Origin: Thermoplasmatales archaeon E-plasma
GTDB taxonomy: Archaea; Thermoplasmatota; Thermoplasmata; Thermoplasmatales; Thermoplasmataceae
NCBI GenBank assembly: GCA_000496135.1
Contig: KI542676.1
Span: forward strand, 28,058 to 92,057
Reading direction: 5' to 3'
Length of the DNA stretch: 64,000 nt
Of the stretch, positions 35,565 through 44,836 are shown one piece after another (within the stretch, counting starts at the first letter, position 1; each line of letters opens with the position of its first letter). The translations under genes were made by a program, and so were the position numbers. Below the pieces are notes generated by a model, which ran no database searches, was not told the DNA's origin, and saw nothing but the letters and a program-made list of their open reading frames with translations.

Positions 35565-36707
35565 TTAAGCAATCAGGTCAAGTCCAAGTTCTGGTGCGGT
35601 GTAAGAACCCATGACAACCCCAAGATTTCTGGCTGCATCCTTTCCTGAAATTATGTGAGGTGATTTAACGCCTGTCAACAGCACCATAACTTTAACCTTG
35701 TTTCCCATGAAATAATCAACATGTGCTCCCCAGATTATTTCTGCATGTGGGTCTATTCTCTTTCTAACTTCCTGTGCAGCCTTCATTGCTTCCTTCATAG
35801 TCATATCCTTACCGCCCACAATTCTCACAAGACAACCCATGGCCTGAGAAATATCGGCTTCAATGAGCGGAGATTTGATAGCTTGTTCAACAGCATATGA
35901 AACTCTGTCATCGCCACCGCTTCCTTCACCGATCCCAATCATGGCTGAACCTTTGTTTTTGGTAATGGTCATAAGGTCATTGTAATCAAGATTTATCAAA
36001 CTGGTTTTTGTTACCAGTTCTATAATTCCTGTTATCTCTTCAACAAGAACAGAGTCCGCGAATTTGAAAGCTTCTTCCATGGACATCTTTGGGGTCTGCA
36101 TAAGAACCCGATCATTGGGAATTGCCACTATCGTATCTGAATACTGGGCCAATTTTTCGACTCCCCTCTGGGCATTTTCCATTCTAACTTTACCTTCAGA
36201 GGAAAATGGAAGTGTCACTATGGAAATAACCAGGGCACCAGATTCCTTTGCTAATTTTGCAACAACCGGTGAAGTACCTGTACCGGTTCCTCCGCCCATT
36301 CCGCATGTGATAAATACGATATCAGATCTTCCAACAATCTTCTTCATAAGGTCCAAATCTTCTATTGCAGAATCTTCTCCAAGTTGTGGATCAGCACCAG
36401 CGCCCAGTCCTCTAGTGACATTTTTACCTATTAGGGCTTTGACTGGCGTCTTCATGGTCATTAAATGATTTGCATCGGTATTCAGGGCTATTAACTTAGC
36501 ATCGTTGAAACCTCCCATGGCAAGTCTGTTAACGGTGTTAGAACCTGCACCGCCACATCCGATCACTTTTACCCTAACCTTGAGCTCCATGGCAAGTCTG
36601 TCTATTTCATCATCTTCGGGGCATCGCATGTTTTCTTCAATGGAATAGCTGGGTTGGGTCTCATCTTTTGCAGCTGACATATACAATAAATCAACTATGT
36701 CTTTCAT
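35565..36707 (-). CDS. ftsZ: Cell division protein FtsZ
   Basis: The tubulin-like GTPase that forms the division ring. It has GCGGAGSNTVNRL (about 50-62), the tubulin signature GGGTGTGTSPVVAK (about 119-132), NTDANHL, and the T7-loop segment NLDYNDLMTI. Residues 1-35 are an acidic N-terminal tail. At 380 residues it is a normal archaeal FtsZ. ATG 36707 sits about 26 bases after the centre of a minus-strand TATA box (36729-36738), so the mRNA should be leaderless. A palindrome fills the space between. It is divergent from pyrE. Confidence 0.95.
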   Translation of the reverse strand: MKDIVDLLYMSAAKDETQPSYSIEENMRCPEDDEIDRLAMELKVRVKVIGCGGAGSNTVNRLAMGGFNDAKLIALNTDANHLMTMKTPVKALIGKNVTRGLGAGADPQLGEDSAIEDLDLMKKIVGRSDIVFITCGMGGGTGTGTSPVVAKLAKESGALVISIVTLPFSSEGKVRMENAQRGVEKLAQYSDTIVAIPNDRVLMQTPKMSMEEAFKFADSVLVEEITGIIELVTKTSLINLDYNDLMTITKNKGSAMIGIGEGSGGDDRVSYAVEQAIKSPLIEADISQAMGCLVRIVGGKDMTMKEAMKAAQEVRKRIDPHAEIIWGAHVDYFMGNKVKVMVLLTGVKSPHIISGKDAARNLGVVMGSYTAPELGLDLIA

Positions 36708-36718
36708 ATGTCTGACAT
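36708..36718 (-). promoter_or_regulatory. Palindrome ATGTC-N-GACAT at the ftsZ transcription start
   Basis: Perfect 5-base arms around a single base, immediately upstream of the ftsZ ATG. The TATA box GTTTATATAT (minus strand, 36729-36738) predicts transcription starting at about 36708, so the palindrome lies between TATA box and start, where a bound repressor would block initiation. Confidence 0.35.
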
Positions 36719-36728
36719 AACAAGAACA

Positions 36729-36738
36729 ATATATAAAC
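36729..36738 (-). promoter_or_regulatory. TATA box of ftsZ
   Basis: GTTTATATAT on the minus strand, with its centre about 26 bases from the ftsZ start codon, the standard archaeal leaderless spacing. Confidence 0.55.
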
Positions 36739-36871
36739 TTTTTCTATCTATTATGTCAATTATCAAAGAATTAGATGGAAAAACTGGAACGACATTTGTC
36801 ATACAAACATTATAATTTCCATTCAGTCTAGCAATTAAGCATTAAATAGCCTTGAAACTTATGGCAATTGT

Positions 36872-37375
36872 ATGTTAAATAGGATATTGCAGGAAAAAGG
36901 TGCCATAAAGACGGGTGAATTTACACTCACATCAGGTAAAAAATCAAATTTTTATGTGGATATCAAGGATGCATGTGCTGACCCAGAAGTCTTGAAGGTA
37001 ATCGTGGGCGAATTGGAAAAAAAAGTGACTTCAAAGGCAGTAGCTGGGGTTGAACTTGGTGCTGTGCCACTGGTTGTTGCTACAGCCTTTAAAATGAGCA
37101 TTCCATATTTCATCATTAGAAAGCAAAGCAATCATGGTATGAAGAAACTTCTAATTGGAAAGCCTGAGGAAGGCGTGAATGTTGATATTATAGAAGACGT
37201 AGTCACAACAGGGGGCTCAGTTTTAAAAGCTGCAAACCTGCTCATGTCAAACGGTATGAAAATTGGGAAAATAATCACAGTTGTGGACAGGGAAGAAGGA
37301 GGAATCGAACTGCTTAGAGAGAACGGCCTGAAACTGGAGAGTCTTGTAAAAATATCGGAAGTTCTCAAAAAATAA
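36872..37375 (+). CDS. pyrE: Orotate phosphoribosyltransferase
   Basis: Joins orotate and PRPP to give OMP in UMP synthesis. The PRPP-binding loop reads VDIIEDVVTTGGSVLKAA (about 108-125). The N-terminal GEFTLTSGKKSNFYVDIK is the orotate/dimer segment. At 167 residues it is the short archaeal form. ATG 36872 follows ATTAAATAG near 36841-36849, about 26 bases upstream, so the message is likely leaderless. It is divergent from ftsZ. Confidence 0.94.
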   Translation: MLNRILQEKGAIKTGEFTLTSGKKSNFYVDIKDACADPEVLKVIVGELEKKVTSKAVAGVELGAVPLVVATAFKMSIPYFIIRKQSNHGMKKLLIGKPEEGVNVDIIEDVVTTGGSVLKAANLLMSNGMKIGKIITVVDREEGGIELLRENGLKLESLVKISEVLKK

Positions 37376-37793
37376 TGGATCGATATTCTCTTTCCGGTTA
37401 ATGTTGACAAATCTTTGATCCACAGGGAATTTTATATTATATCACATTGTCCGGAAGCAAAAAAAAGGTATCTAAGAATCCAATCATTTGTAGAAGATAC
37501 TGAAACAGCTCCGTAAACGAAACAGATATTTGCTGCCCATGAGCTTTATCCTTATTGGACACTTTCCCCATGAGCTCCGAATGCAGGGATGCTTCAGCGA
37601 TAGTGCCTTTATTAGTGCATATGAAGTTGTTTTTTTGTGTCGCGATACCCTTTTCCAATGTTAGGGTCCATACCCGAACTGCTCATGGTATATTCTCAAC
37701 ATAATTGATTGCATAAATTATTTCTTTGATTTCATCTCTTCATGGACTATTGGAATTTTCCTGTTCAAGAGATTTTAAATTCTTTAAGTTACC
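37376..37793. other. Intergenic region between pyrE and aIF6 genes
   Basis: A 418-base convergent intergenic region. A 73-codon minus-strand frame (37437-37658) is present but has no recognisable features. No RNA gene or repeat is evident. A purine run near 37462 and T-rich tracts near 37625 may relate to transcript ends. Confidence 0.35.
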
Positions 37794-38450
37794 TTAAAGG
37801 ACGTCATCTATTCTTCCCAGTTCTATGGGTGTTGTATTTGATCCAACCAATGCCCCTTTCGAATTTGCAATAATGCACGATCCAACAAATATACTTCCGT
37901 AGTTGGCGGTTCCGATCTTCACAGGCACTTTAAAAAAATCCTTTAGAAACTCAATCTCTTCTTCGGTTGTTTCAGGGTTAACTATCATTCCCTTGTTTGT
38001 CACTATGCTTCCTGAACCGACCGTCTTAATTCCCCCTATTGACTTTCTAACTACTTCGACGCCAAGGGCATCTGAAATGAGTTTTTCACTTTTCTTTGAG
38101 AAATCCTCATGGATTATGGCTCCATGATCATTGGTCACTATGTCATTGCCAACAGCATTGATGCTGTCATCTATGCTTGCTATATTTATAGCCTTATCAG
38201 GAAGGAGTGCTTTCATATATTCTGGAGATACGTTTCCATTCACCACAATTCCATTTTCATTCATGGTGAGAAGAACTCCTATTAAACCAGTATTATCCAG
38301 ATAACATCTTATGGGATTAACACCAAGAATCTCCTGAAAATCCTTATCAAGTTGAGGGTCAGCATTGGTGGGAATGAAGGCCAAATCCTCCCAGGATCTG
38401 GCATTTATGCCAATAAAAGCGTTGGTCAAAATTGAAATTTTTCTTATCAT
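37794..38450 (-). CDS. eif6: Translation initiation factor aIF6
   Basis: An anti-association factor that binds the large ribosomal subunit through L14/L24e and keeps subunits apart. It has the pentein five-fold pseudo-symmetry of the family: repeated patterns such as NENGIVVNGNVSPEYMKALLP, TNDHGAIIHEDFS and VTNKGMIVNPETTEEEIEFLKDFF. At 218 residues it is the normal archaeal length. It is the last gene of the S19e-PDCD5-L39e-L31e-aIF6 operon, and its ATG lies directly next to the L31e stop. Confidence 0.95.
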   Translation of the reverse strand: MIRKISILTNAFIGINARSWEDLAFIPTNADPQLDKDFQEILGVNPIRCYLDNTGLIGVLLTMNENGIVVNGNVSPEYMKALLPDKAINIASIDDSINAVGNDIVTNDHGAIIHEDFSKKSEKLISDALGVEVVRKSIGGIKTVGSGSIVTNKGMIVNPETTEEEIEFLKDFFKVPVKIGTANYGSIFVGSCIIANSKGALVGSNTTPIELGRIDDVL

Positions 38451-38451
38451 T

Positions 38452-38721
38452 TTATGGCAGGATAACTTCTGTTGTTCCTTCTTGAAGTTTTATTATTTTC
38501 ACTGTTATGTGGGATGGTATCTTGTATTTACCTTTTTTCCATATTTCTTCATTGACTTTATTATCAATCCAGATGTTAGCTTTTTCAGATTTTGTAAATC
38601 TTGCGACGAAATCTTTTATCACTTCAATGGCAACATCTGCTCTTCTGGTCTTTGAAGCTTTCTTAGCATCTCTTAGTGGTATATTCAGGATCAGTTCCGT
38701 TGAGTATTGATTTTCTACCAT
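38452..38721 (-). CDS. rpl31e: Ribosomal protein L31e
   Basis: A large-subunit protein at the rim of the exit tunnel. It begins VENQYSTELILNIPLRDAKK, then RRADVAIEVIKDFVARFTKSEKANIWID and VKIIKLQEGTTEVILP, typical of archaeal L31e. ATG at 38721 gives 89 residues; the in-frame TTG at 38730 adds only three and lies against the L39e stop. It lies 10 bases downstream of the L39e stop in the same operon. Confidence 0.94.
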   Translation of the reverse strand: MVENQYSTELILNIPLRDAKKASKTRRADVAIEVIKDFVARFTKSEKANIWIDNKVNEEIWKKGKYKIPSHITVKIIKLQEGTTEVILP

Positions 38722-38731
38722 TTCAATCAAC

Positions 38732-38887
38732 CTAAAGTTTTAAAGTTCCCTTTCTCCAGTTTCTTCGTTTGGAGTTCTGAGTAAATTTTCTGTCTGTTCT
38801 CATCATAACCCATCCCGGGACTCTTCTATTTGAATTTATCTTCTTCATTAATCTGATTTTTCTCCCAAACTCTTTATTCCTGCTCAT
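38732..38887 (-). CDS. rpl39e: Ribosomal protein L39e
   Basis: A short gene of 51 residues found by translating the gap between L31e and the PDCD5-like gene. It is very basic and begins [20 protein letters not shown]. It contains the L39e signature [15 protein letters not shown] and ends [11 protein letters not shown]. This protein lines the nascent-peptide exit tunnel. Its ATG overlaps the stop of the PDCD5-like gene (ATGA at 38884-38887). Confidence 0.95.
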   Translation of the reverse strand: MSRNKEFGRKIRLMKKINSNRRVPGWVMMRTDRKFTQNSKRRNWRKGTLKL

Positions 38888-39231
38888 TTGTTTCTCCTCT
38901 CTATTTTTGTTTCTCTTCTTGTTTCGGTCATTTTTGAAAGTATATCCCTTATTTCAGGGTCTGTTATTATTCTATTTATTCTACCCATGCTGTAAAGCTG
39001 TATTAACTGGCTTTCAACATTTTCTGCAAGATCTGGTTTCACCAATCTCACATTGGCAAGTCTTTCCCTTGCCTCAGGATCTAATATCTGTCTTAATATC
39101 TGTTGCCTTCTGGCTTTTTCTGCTTCCTGAGCCTTTTGCTGTTCCTCGCTCATTTGCCTTTCGGAATTTGAGCGTTGAATCTCCTCCATTTTTCTTCGTC
39201 TCAGTTGTTCTAGCTCATCATCCCCTTCCAT
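38884..39231 (-). CDS. PDCD5-like DNA-binding protein (COG2118)
   Basis: A 115-residue archaeal homologue of eukaryal PDCD5/TFAR19. The acidic N-terminus is [19 protein letters not shown], followed by a Gln/Glu/Lys/Arg-rich helix. The conserved core is [26 protein letters not shown], then [14 protein letters not shown]. It is a three-helix bundle in known structures, and the family is described as DNA-binding, though the archaeal role is not established. The place between S19e and L39e is the usual archaeal order. Confidence 0.92.
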   Translation of the reverse strand: MEGDDELEQLRRRKMEEIQRSNSERQMSEEQQKAQEAEKARRQQILRQILDPEARERLANVRLVKPDLAENVESQLIQLYSMGRINRIITDPEIRDILSKMTETRRETKIERRNK

Positions 39232-39240
39232 GGGACACCT

Positions 39241-39693
39241 CTAAAGATATTTCGTAAGATCTGGATTTTTTTCTACCATCTGTTTCATTACTTTGGTTGA
39301 AGTCTTTTCTATGAGGGACATTCCTTTAGGTGACAGCGTTCTACCTTTTGAATCCTTTTTCACATACCCCATTGATTCAAGGGTGTTAAGCATATGTCTC
39401 ACTATAAACCTGCTTCCAGATGCAGGATGATATCTCTTCGATCCTCTGTCAACACTTCCGCCATATTCCTGTCCTAATTTTTCTATCCCTACCGGCCCCA
39501 TAAGTGAGACCTTCCTCAACGTGGAAGCAAGTCTTCTGTAATACCAGTCTGGCTGTTCCCAGGGCTTCTCTCTGTGAATTCCTGCTTTGAGAAATTCTAC
39601 CCATTCAGGAACTTTTATCTCCTTCATTTCTTTGAATTCCTCTGTTAACCCTTCCACAAGGGCACTCGGAGGTATTTTTTTAGCATCTACCAT
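39241..39693 (-). CDS. rps19e: Ribosomal protein S19e
   Basis: A small-subunit protein of Archaea and Eukarya. It has PEWVEFLKAGIHREKPWEQ, then DWYYRRLASTLRKVSLMGPVGIEKL and the RGSKRYHPASGSRFIVRH stretch that marks the family, with a winged-helix C-terminus. At 150 residues it is normal. It heads the operon that continues with PDCD5-like, L39e, L31e and aIF6. Confidence 0.95.
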   Translation of the reverse strand: MVDAKKIPPSALVEGLTEEFKEMKEIKVPEWVEFLKAGIHREKPWEQPDWYYRRLASTLRKVSLMGPVGIEKLGQEYGGSVDRGSKRYHPASGSRFIVRHMLNTLESMGYVKKDSKGRTLSPKGMSLIEKTSTKVMKQMVEKNPDLTKYL

Positions 39694-39867
39694 TAAACAT
39701 CACGTAGCTAGAGGGGATATGTGGAGTGTTAATAACATTTTCGAGTTTTAACATTCTAATTATGTCAACAAAATATATGCTGTTGGTATTTAAGGAGTGG
39801 TTTTAGGAAAAATTATTTAGGTAAGGATTCGCAAAAAGTTTGTAGTACCATAAGCAAGAGTGAAACT

Positions 39868-41481
39868 CTACCTCTCATAGCGAGATGTAAGAAGATATAA
39901 GGCGATTATATTAAAAATAAAAATTAGCATCAGGAATTCAAATGAATTGGCGAATATGGATGATGCGAGAAAGGTGTATATCAAAATAACCATGATTGGA
40001 AAAATTCCCGCCGATATGGCTGTCACAGCAAAAAGGAAAATTATGCCCAGACTACCATTAAATGAATAAAAGTTTACCGTCATGGCATCCTTGGGAATCT
40101 TCTTCATGAGCCATCTCAAAGAAATTATGCTTGCAAAAATATATCCTACTGCGAGGTCGATTTCTATGAGTATATCCAGGGTTATCCTCAATATTCCTAT
40201 TCCAACAAGAATAAATATTATGGGTATTGAAAATAGGCTGAAAATGATCAGACCAGTAGTAAGTTTTGATTTTATTATATCCCAATTTGTAACTGGAAGT
40301 ATTCTTAAGTTTTCGAGGCCATCCCCCTCAGAAATAATGAGCTGCATAGAATAGAAAGACGCTGAAATTATTAGAAGTGACAGCAGTCCCAGATAGGCAC
40401 TTGAGGCGTTCAGGGTTCCTATGGACCCGGTTGCGTAGATACTAAAAACTGTAGGAAGTGTAAAAAACAAGGGAAGCAGCATGAGCGTCAGGTTCTGCAT
40501 CTTTCGCGTAACAATCTTGATATCTTTCTCCACAAGAGCAGTTCTTTTAGATTTTGTTTTAAAGGTTTTTTTCGCGCTTTCGAAGGTACTCTTGGTAACG
40601 TTTACCTTTTCCATCATCAGTTTGGTTATAGAACTCGAGGAATATACGAATAAGAAAAAGGCTAATAAAACGTATATTCCAGTGGAAATTGATGAATACA
40701 ATATTGTTTGAAACGTGGGATTGGTATTAAAAACGATATATCTCAGTCCCAGAAGGGGAATAAAATATTTCACTGTACCATAGAGGTTCGGGGAAATGTA
40801 TGTAACAAACTGTGGAAAATAAAGACTTAGATCAAAAATTGAAAAAACTGCAATAAAAGCCAGCAACTTCAAAGCGTTCGTCAAACCGCTTCTTACCTTC
40901 CTTCCACTTGTAGATTTCCTGGAATTGAGAAACACATATATTAGTGATGATATGGAAAAGCCAGTAAAAATTAGAATTCCTCCCCACAGGAATCCAAATA
41001 ATATGCTCAGGAAATTATGGAAGAAAAATACTGAAATAATAAGTGGCGGGAATATTATAAAAAATGTTGCCGAACCGGTGAACATAAACCATGAAATAGA
41101 GATCATGAAAGGGCTAATCTCCACTGGCATAATGGTAAGGGGTTCGATGAGTCTTTCAGAGTTAAGGGAACTTAAGAAGAAAAAGCTGCTGGAAGCACTT
41201 ACTACCAGGGCATACAGGAAAATAACAAATCCAATCTGCCCCTCTGTGAATGATTTAAATCCGGTTGCACCATCAATCAAATACTCAGCCGATATGAGCA
41301 GAGAAAAAAGTGTAAAGAAGAAGCAGATGCCATAATATGATCGAAGAACAAACTTCTCCACATATTCTCCCGGATTCTTTGATTTCTGAACATTTCTCAG
41401 AAAAGTCTGATTTGATTTAAGAGCCTGATACCTCTGCTCAATCATTAATCTTTTACTGAGAAAAAAATCAAGCTTTTTCAA
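39868..41481 (-). CDS. ABC-2 type transporter permease
   Basis: A 537-residue membrane protein with roughly twelve hydrophobic segments in two halves, separated by a basic loop (about 290-325, SAKKTFKTKSKRTALVEKDI). The GDGLENLRILPVTNWDIIKSKL segment is the coupling-type motif of ABC-2 exporters. Its start overlaps the stop of the ATPase gene (41478-41481), so they form a two-gene unit. The cargo is unknown; export of a lipid, polysaccharide or small peptide is possible. Confidence 0.8.
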   Translation of the reverse strand: MKKLDFFLSKRLMIEQRYQALKSNQTFLRNVQKSKNPGEYVEKFVLRSYYGICFFFTLFSLLISAEYLIDGATGFKSFTEGQIGFVIFLYALVVSASSSFFFLSSLNSERLIEPLTIMPVEISPFMISISWFMFTGSATFFIIFPPLIISVFFFHNFLSILFGFLWGGILIFTGFSISSLIYVFLNSRKSTSGRKVRSGLTNALKLLAFIAVFSIFDLSLYFPQFVTYISPNLYGTVKYFIPLLGLRYIVFNTNPTFQTILYSSISTGIYVLLAFFLFVYSSSSITKLMMEKVNVTKSTFESAKKTFKTKSKRTALVEKDIKIVTRKMQNLTLMLLPLFFTLPTVFSIYATGSIGTLNASSAYLGLLSLLIISASFYSMQLIISEGDGLENLRILPVTNWDIIKSKLTTGLIIFSLFSIPIIFILVGIGILRITLDILIEIDLAVGYIFASIISLRWLMKKIPKDAMTVNFYSFNGSLGIIFLFAVTAISAGIFPIMVILIYTFLASSIFANSFEFLMLIFIFNIIALYLLTSRYER

Positions 41482-42251
41482 CTTTTCATAGCCTCTTTAA
41501 GGTTTTCCACAATTTCGCTTATCTGGTTTTGACCAGTGACCCCAAGGAAAATATCCTCAAGATTCTGTTCTTTTGAGCCGCTTTTCAGGTCTTCCAATGT
41601 ACCTTCAGTAATTATTTTTCCTTTGTATAATATCGCAAGCCTATCGCATAAATCCTCGGCCACTTCCATTATATGTGTTGAGAAAATTACGCACCTGCCC
41701 CTGGAAGCAAAGTCTTTCAGGAGGGTCTTCAAAATCTTTGAGCTTTTTGGATCAAGGCCATTCATTGCCTCATCAAGAACCAGCACTTCAGGATCGTGGA
41801 GCATGGCCCCAATTACTGCAACTTTTTGCTTAGTACCAAAGGAAAGGGAACCTATAGGTTCATCAAGGTTATCTTTCAGACCAAAGGCATTGCAGAAATT
41901 CTCGGCCCTTTCCTTAAATTTGTTCTCATTGATACCTCTCACAGACGCTACAAAATTTAGAAATTCTCTTGGAGTTAGAGATTCATAAAGTGTAGGTGTC
42001 TCAGGTACATACCCCACAATTTTTTTAACAATATCTCTGTCCTTATTTGTGTTAAGTTCATTTATGAACACATTACCGGAAGTCGACTCAAGAACTCCTG
42101 CAATAATTTTGAGAAATGTTGTTTTGCCCGATCCGTTCGGTCCCAGAATACCAAAAACCTGTCCACTGTTTATTTGGAGATTTATGTTGTCCAGGGCTGT
42201 TGAGTTTCCAAATTCTTTTGTTAAATTATTTGCTTTAATTGAAAATGACAA
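41478..42251 (-). CDS. ABC transporter ATP-binding protein
   Basis: A 257-residue ATPase of the drug/lipid-export (CcmA/NatA-like) class. Walker A GPNGSGKTT, Q-loop YVPETPTLYES, signature LSFGTKQKVAVI (a variant of LSGGQ) and Walker B VLVLDEAMNGLD with H-loop IFSTHIMEV are in place. It partners the ABC-2 permease directly downstream. The start is ATG 42251. The LSFGTKQ signature is common in this ABC-2 group. Confidence 0.9.
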   Translation of the reverse strand: MSFSIKANNLTKEFGNSTALDNINLQINSGQVFGILGPNGSGKTTFLKIIAGVLESTSGNVFINELNTNKDRDIVKKIVGYVPETPTLYESLTPREFLNFVASVRGINENKFKERAENFCNAFGLKDNLDEPIGSLSFGTKQKVAVIGAMLHDPEVLVLDEAMNGLDPKSSKILKTLLKDFASRGRCVIFSTHIMEVAEDLCDRLAILYKGKIITEGTLEDLKSGSKEQNLEDIFLGVTGQNQISEIVENLKEAMKS

Positions 42252-42294
42252 TTTATAAAAGATACAATCTGATAATAAAACCTTTCTTGAAATT

Positions 42295-43287
42295 TCAAGG
42301 GATATATATATTCATATACTGGTGGAACGCAAACCCAACGAAATATGTGATAAAAGCAGCGGCCAATGATAACATGGCAGCCCTTCCTGCAGCTTTTGAA
42401 ATATTTGTATTAAGTGATAGGGCTATGATGGAATTGGATATGGCTTGTGCTATGGCAACAAGTATAACGGATATTATAAGAGCCATAAAATTCGTGAAAA
42501 AAAGAAATGGGATAATTGGAATTACTGCACCCATTATATAGGATATTCCAACAACTGAAGCAGCCTTTCTGGATTTAGCTTTCTCTTTGTTTATGTCATC
42601 AGTTCTTCTGGAACCTTTTTTAATTATCTGTTCTTTTTTGAAAAGCGAGATCCTGTATTCGGACTCTGAAACTCTTGCCAGATACGCACCCAGGGACATA
42701 CTGATTGTTCCTCCTATGGCAACCACCAGACCGGAGAGAGCAACCAGAATGTGATTGCCAATGATCTCTGACAGTCCTGCGATTGCTGCAAGTATTTCTA
42801 CGAGACCATCACTCATACCGTAAATTATGCCCCTGCTATCTTCCAGCTGTTCGTCCTTGTCAGGGCTGAACGATTGAAATATTTCTTCATGATTTATCTC
42901 TTCATTTATTATATTTGAAATGTCATTTTTTTCCGGGCCTTCCGCATCTTTGCTTTCAATATAATTCCTATATTTGTATATGCTTTCTATCTCTCCTTTT
43001 TCAAGTATATTTATGGTAAGGTTTCTTCCAATTATCCGACTTAGGAAAATTAGTAATCGGATCTTTCCACTCTTCACCTTAACTGAGTCAAGTGAAATTC
43101 CTTTTTTATTAGCCATCTTCTTCCAGAATTGGGCGTGTTCATTCTCAATATTTGATAATTTAACCAGATTGTCTTTAATGTTTTTTTCTCTGGTTATCAA
43201 AGCCAGTTTTCTATAAAATTCCCGGTCAGTAATTTCATCCTGATAAAAACCGGAAATTTCCTGATGCTTATTTGGCTTCATCTTCAA
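42295..43287 (-). CDS. Ferritin-like / VIT1 fusion (MbfA/EVIT-type metal transporter)
   Basis: A 330-residue protein. Residues 1-145 form a ferritin-like diiron domain with Glu/His ligands in DEITDREFY, NEHAQFW (ExxH) and a second EINHEEIF (ExxH). The C-terminal half is a VIT1/CCC1 membrane domain: IYGMSDGLVEILAAIAGLSE, then GTISMSLGAYLARVSESEY, with about five membrane helices. Bacterial proteins of this architecture (MbfA) export iron. In an iron-rich acidic habitat a detoxifying iron or manganese exporter is a reasonable inference. It is a single gene, divergent from the aminotransferase. Confidence 0.86.
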   Translation of the reverse strand: MKMKPNKHQEISGFYQDEITDREFYRKLALITREKNIKDNLVKLSNIENEHAQFWKKMANKKGISLDSVKVKSGKIRLLIFLSRIIGRNLTINILEKGEIESIYKYRNYIESKDAEGPEKNDISNIINEEINHEEIFQSFSPDKDEQLEDSRGIIYGMSDGLVEILAAIAGLSEIIGNHILVALSGLVVAIGGTISMSLGAYLARVSESEYRISLFKKEQIIKKGSRRTDDINKEKAKSRKAASVVGISYIMGAVIPIIPFLFFTNFMALIISVILVAIAQAISNSIIALSLNTNISKAAGRAAMLSLAAAFITYFVGFAFHQYMNIYIP

Positions 43288-43465
43288 CTTAAATAGGATT
43301 CCTTTTAAAATACTTTACAATTTTAATTTCAAATTTTTTTTTCATTATGGGAATTATCCGAATAGATCATAGTGAAAATTACATCATACGAGATTCGTAA
43401 TTATAGTTCGATTAACATTCGCAAATCTATATATTTTTATTAGAAATGTTTAAAAAGGGATTTTT

Positions 43466-44836
43466 ATGCAAAAAATAAACGGAGAAATTAAAGATGAAGT
43501 ATCTCAAAAAATTATACTGAAAACTGAATTACCCGGGCCAAACGCGAGGAAGATCATTGGAGACGATGAAAAATTTCTTGCTACGACTACAAAATCGTTG
43601 CCAGCGGTAGCAAAGAGAGCAAAGGGTGTTTTTGTTGAAGACGTTGATGAAAACGTTTTCATAGATTTTGCAGCAGGTATTAGTGTTAACAACATGGGGC
43701 ATATTCATCCATATATCACAAAGAAGGTTGAAGAACAGCTCTGGAAACTCTGGCACTTTGCCGGAACTGATTATTACTATAAAGAACAGGTGGATGCAGG
43801 AAGAGCTATTGAGGAGATAACTCCAGGAAATTTCAGTAAGAAGGTCTTTTTCACAAACAGCGGAACAGAAAGCAATGAAGCCGCAATCAAGGTTGCAAAA
43901 ATTAACAAGAGGAAACAGGGATTTATAGCATTCATAGGGGGATTCCATGGTAGAAGCCAGGGAGCGCTTTCATTCACTGCATCAAAGTCAATTCAGAGAA
44001 AGGGATTGTTTCCATCAATGCCAGGTGTTGAACACGTTCCTTTCCCAAATCCATACAGAAATGTGTTTAATATAGATGGGTACGAAAACCCGGAGGAGCT
44101 AACAGAACTAACACTGGATTTCATTGAGAAGTATACTTTTAAAATGTATGCGCCACCTGAAAATCTGGCTGCCATAATGGTAGAACCAATTCAGGGAGAG
44201 GGGGGATATATCGTTCCGCCTCAGGGATTCCACAAAAAACTGAAAAAGCTTGCTGAAGACAATGATATGCTTTTAATAATGGATGAGGTACAGAGCGGGT
44301 TTGGCAGGACAGGTAGGTATTTTGCTTCAGAGCACTTTGGCGTTGTTCCAGATATAATATCTCTGGCAAAGGCAATTGCCAACGGAATTCCAATGGGAGC
44401 AACAGTCTTTAGAGCAGATATAGATTTCCCGGAAAAAGGTCTTCATTCCAATACATTCGGAGGCAATCCTCTTGCGTCGGTTGCATGTGTTGCAACAATT
44501 GAGGCAATGAAAAAGGAAAATGCAGTTGAAAATGCGGCAAAAAGAGGGAAGCACATGGAAAGCAGACTTAATGAACTGAAGGATAAATACGACGCAATAG
44601 GAGATGTGAGGGGAAAAGGTCTAATGCTTGCAATTGACTTTGTTAAAGACAGAAGAACAAAGGAGCCGGATACCAGGTTAAGGGATAAGGTCGAGCTGGA
44701 GTCCTATAAACAGGGAGTCCTTCTGCTTTCCACTGGTGAGAGCGCAATCAGAGTGATCCCGCCATTAATCATTACCGATGAGCAGGTTGACATGGGCATA
44801 GAGGCAATGGAAAGAGCCATCAAAAAATCACTATAA
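43466..44836 (+). CDS. Class III aminotransferase (GABA/ornithine-type)
   Basis: A PLP enzyme of the class III omega-aminotransferase group, 456 residues. It has FTNSGTESNEAAIKVA, AFIGGFHGRSQGALS, VEPIQGEGGYIVPP, LIMDEVQSGFGRTGRYFA, the PLP lysine in SLAKAIANGIPMG, and HSNTFGGNPLAS. The sequence resembles the archaeal GABA/ornithine aminotransferase and amino acid racemase branch more than the short ArgD type. The exact substrate is open. An AT-rich TATA-like box (43427-43440) and GGGA precede the ATG. Its end overlaps the convergent hjc stop by six bases. Confidence 0.88.
   Translation: MQKINGEIKDEVSQKIILKTELPGPNARKIIGDDEKFLATTTKSLPAVAKRAKGVFVEDVDENVFIDFAAGISVNNMGHIHPYITKKVEEQLWKLWHFAGTDYYYKEQVDAGRAIEEITPGNFSKKVFFTNSGTESNEAAIKVAKINKRKQGFIAFIGGFHGRSQGALSFTASKSIQRKGLFPSMPGVEHVPFPNPYRNVFNIDGYENPEELTELTLDFIEKYTFKMYAPPENLAAIMVEPIQGEGGYIVPPQGFHKKLKKLAEDNDMLLIMDEVQSGFGRTGRYFASEHFGVVPDIISLAKAIANGIPMGATVFRADIDFPEKGLHSNTFGGNPLASVACVATIEAMKKENAVENAAKRGKHMESRLNELKDKYDAIGDVRGKGLMLAIDFVKDRRTKEPDTRLRDKVELESYKQGVLLLSTGESAIRVIPPLIITDEQVDMGIEAMERAIKKSL

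Noticed and set aside
37437..37658. 73-codon minus-strand frame between pyrE and aIF6
   Set aside because: It has no ribosome binding site, no clear TATA box and no recognisable motif; its composition is unlike nearby proteins.
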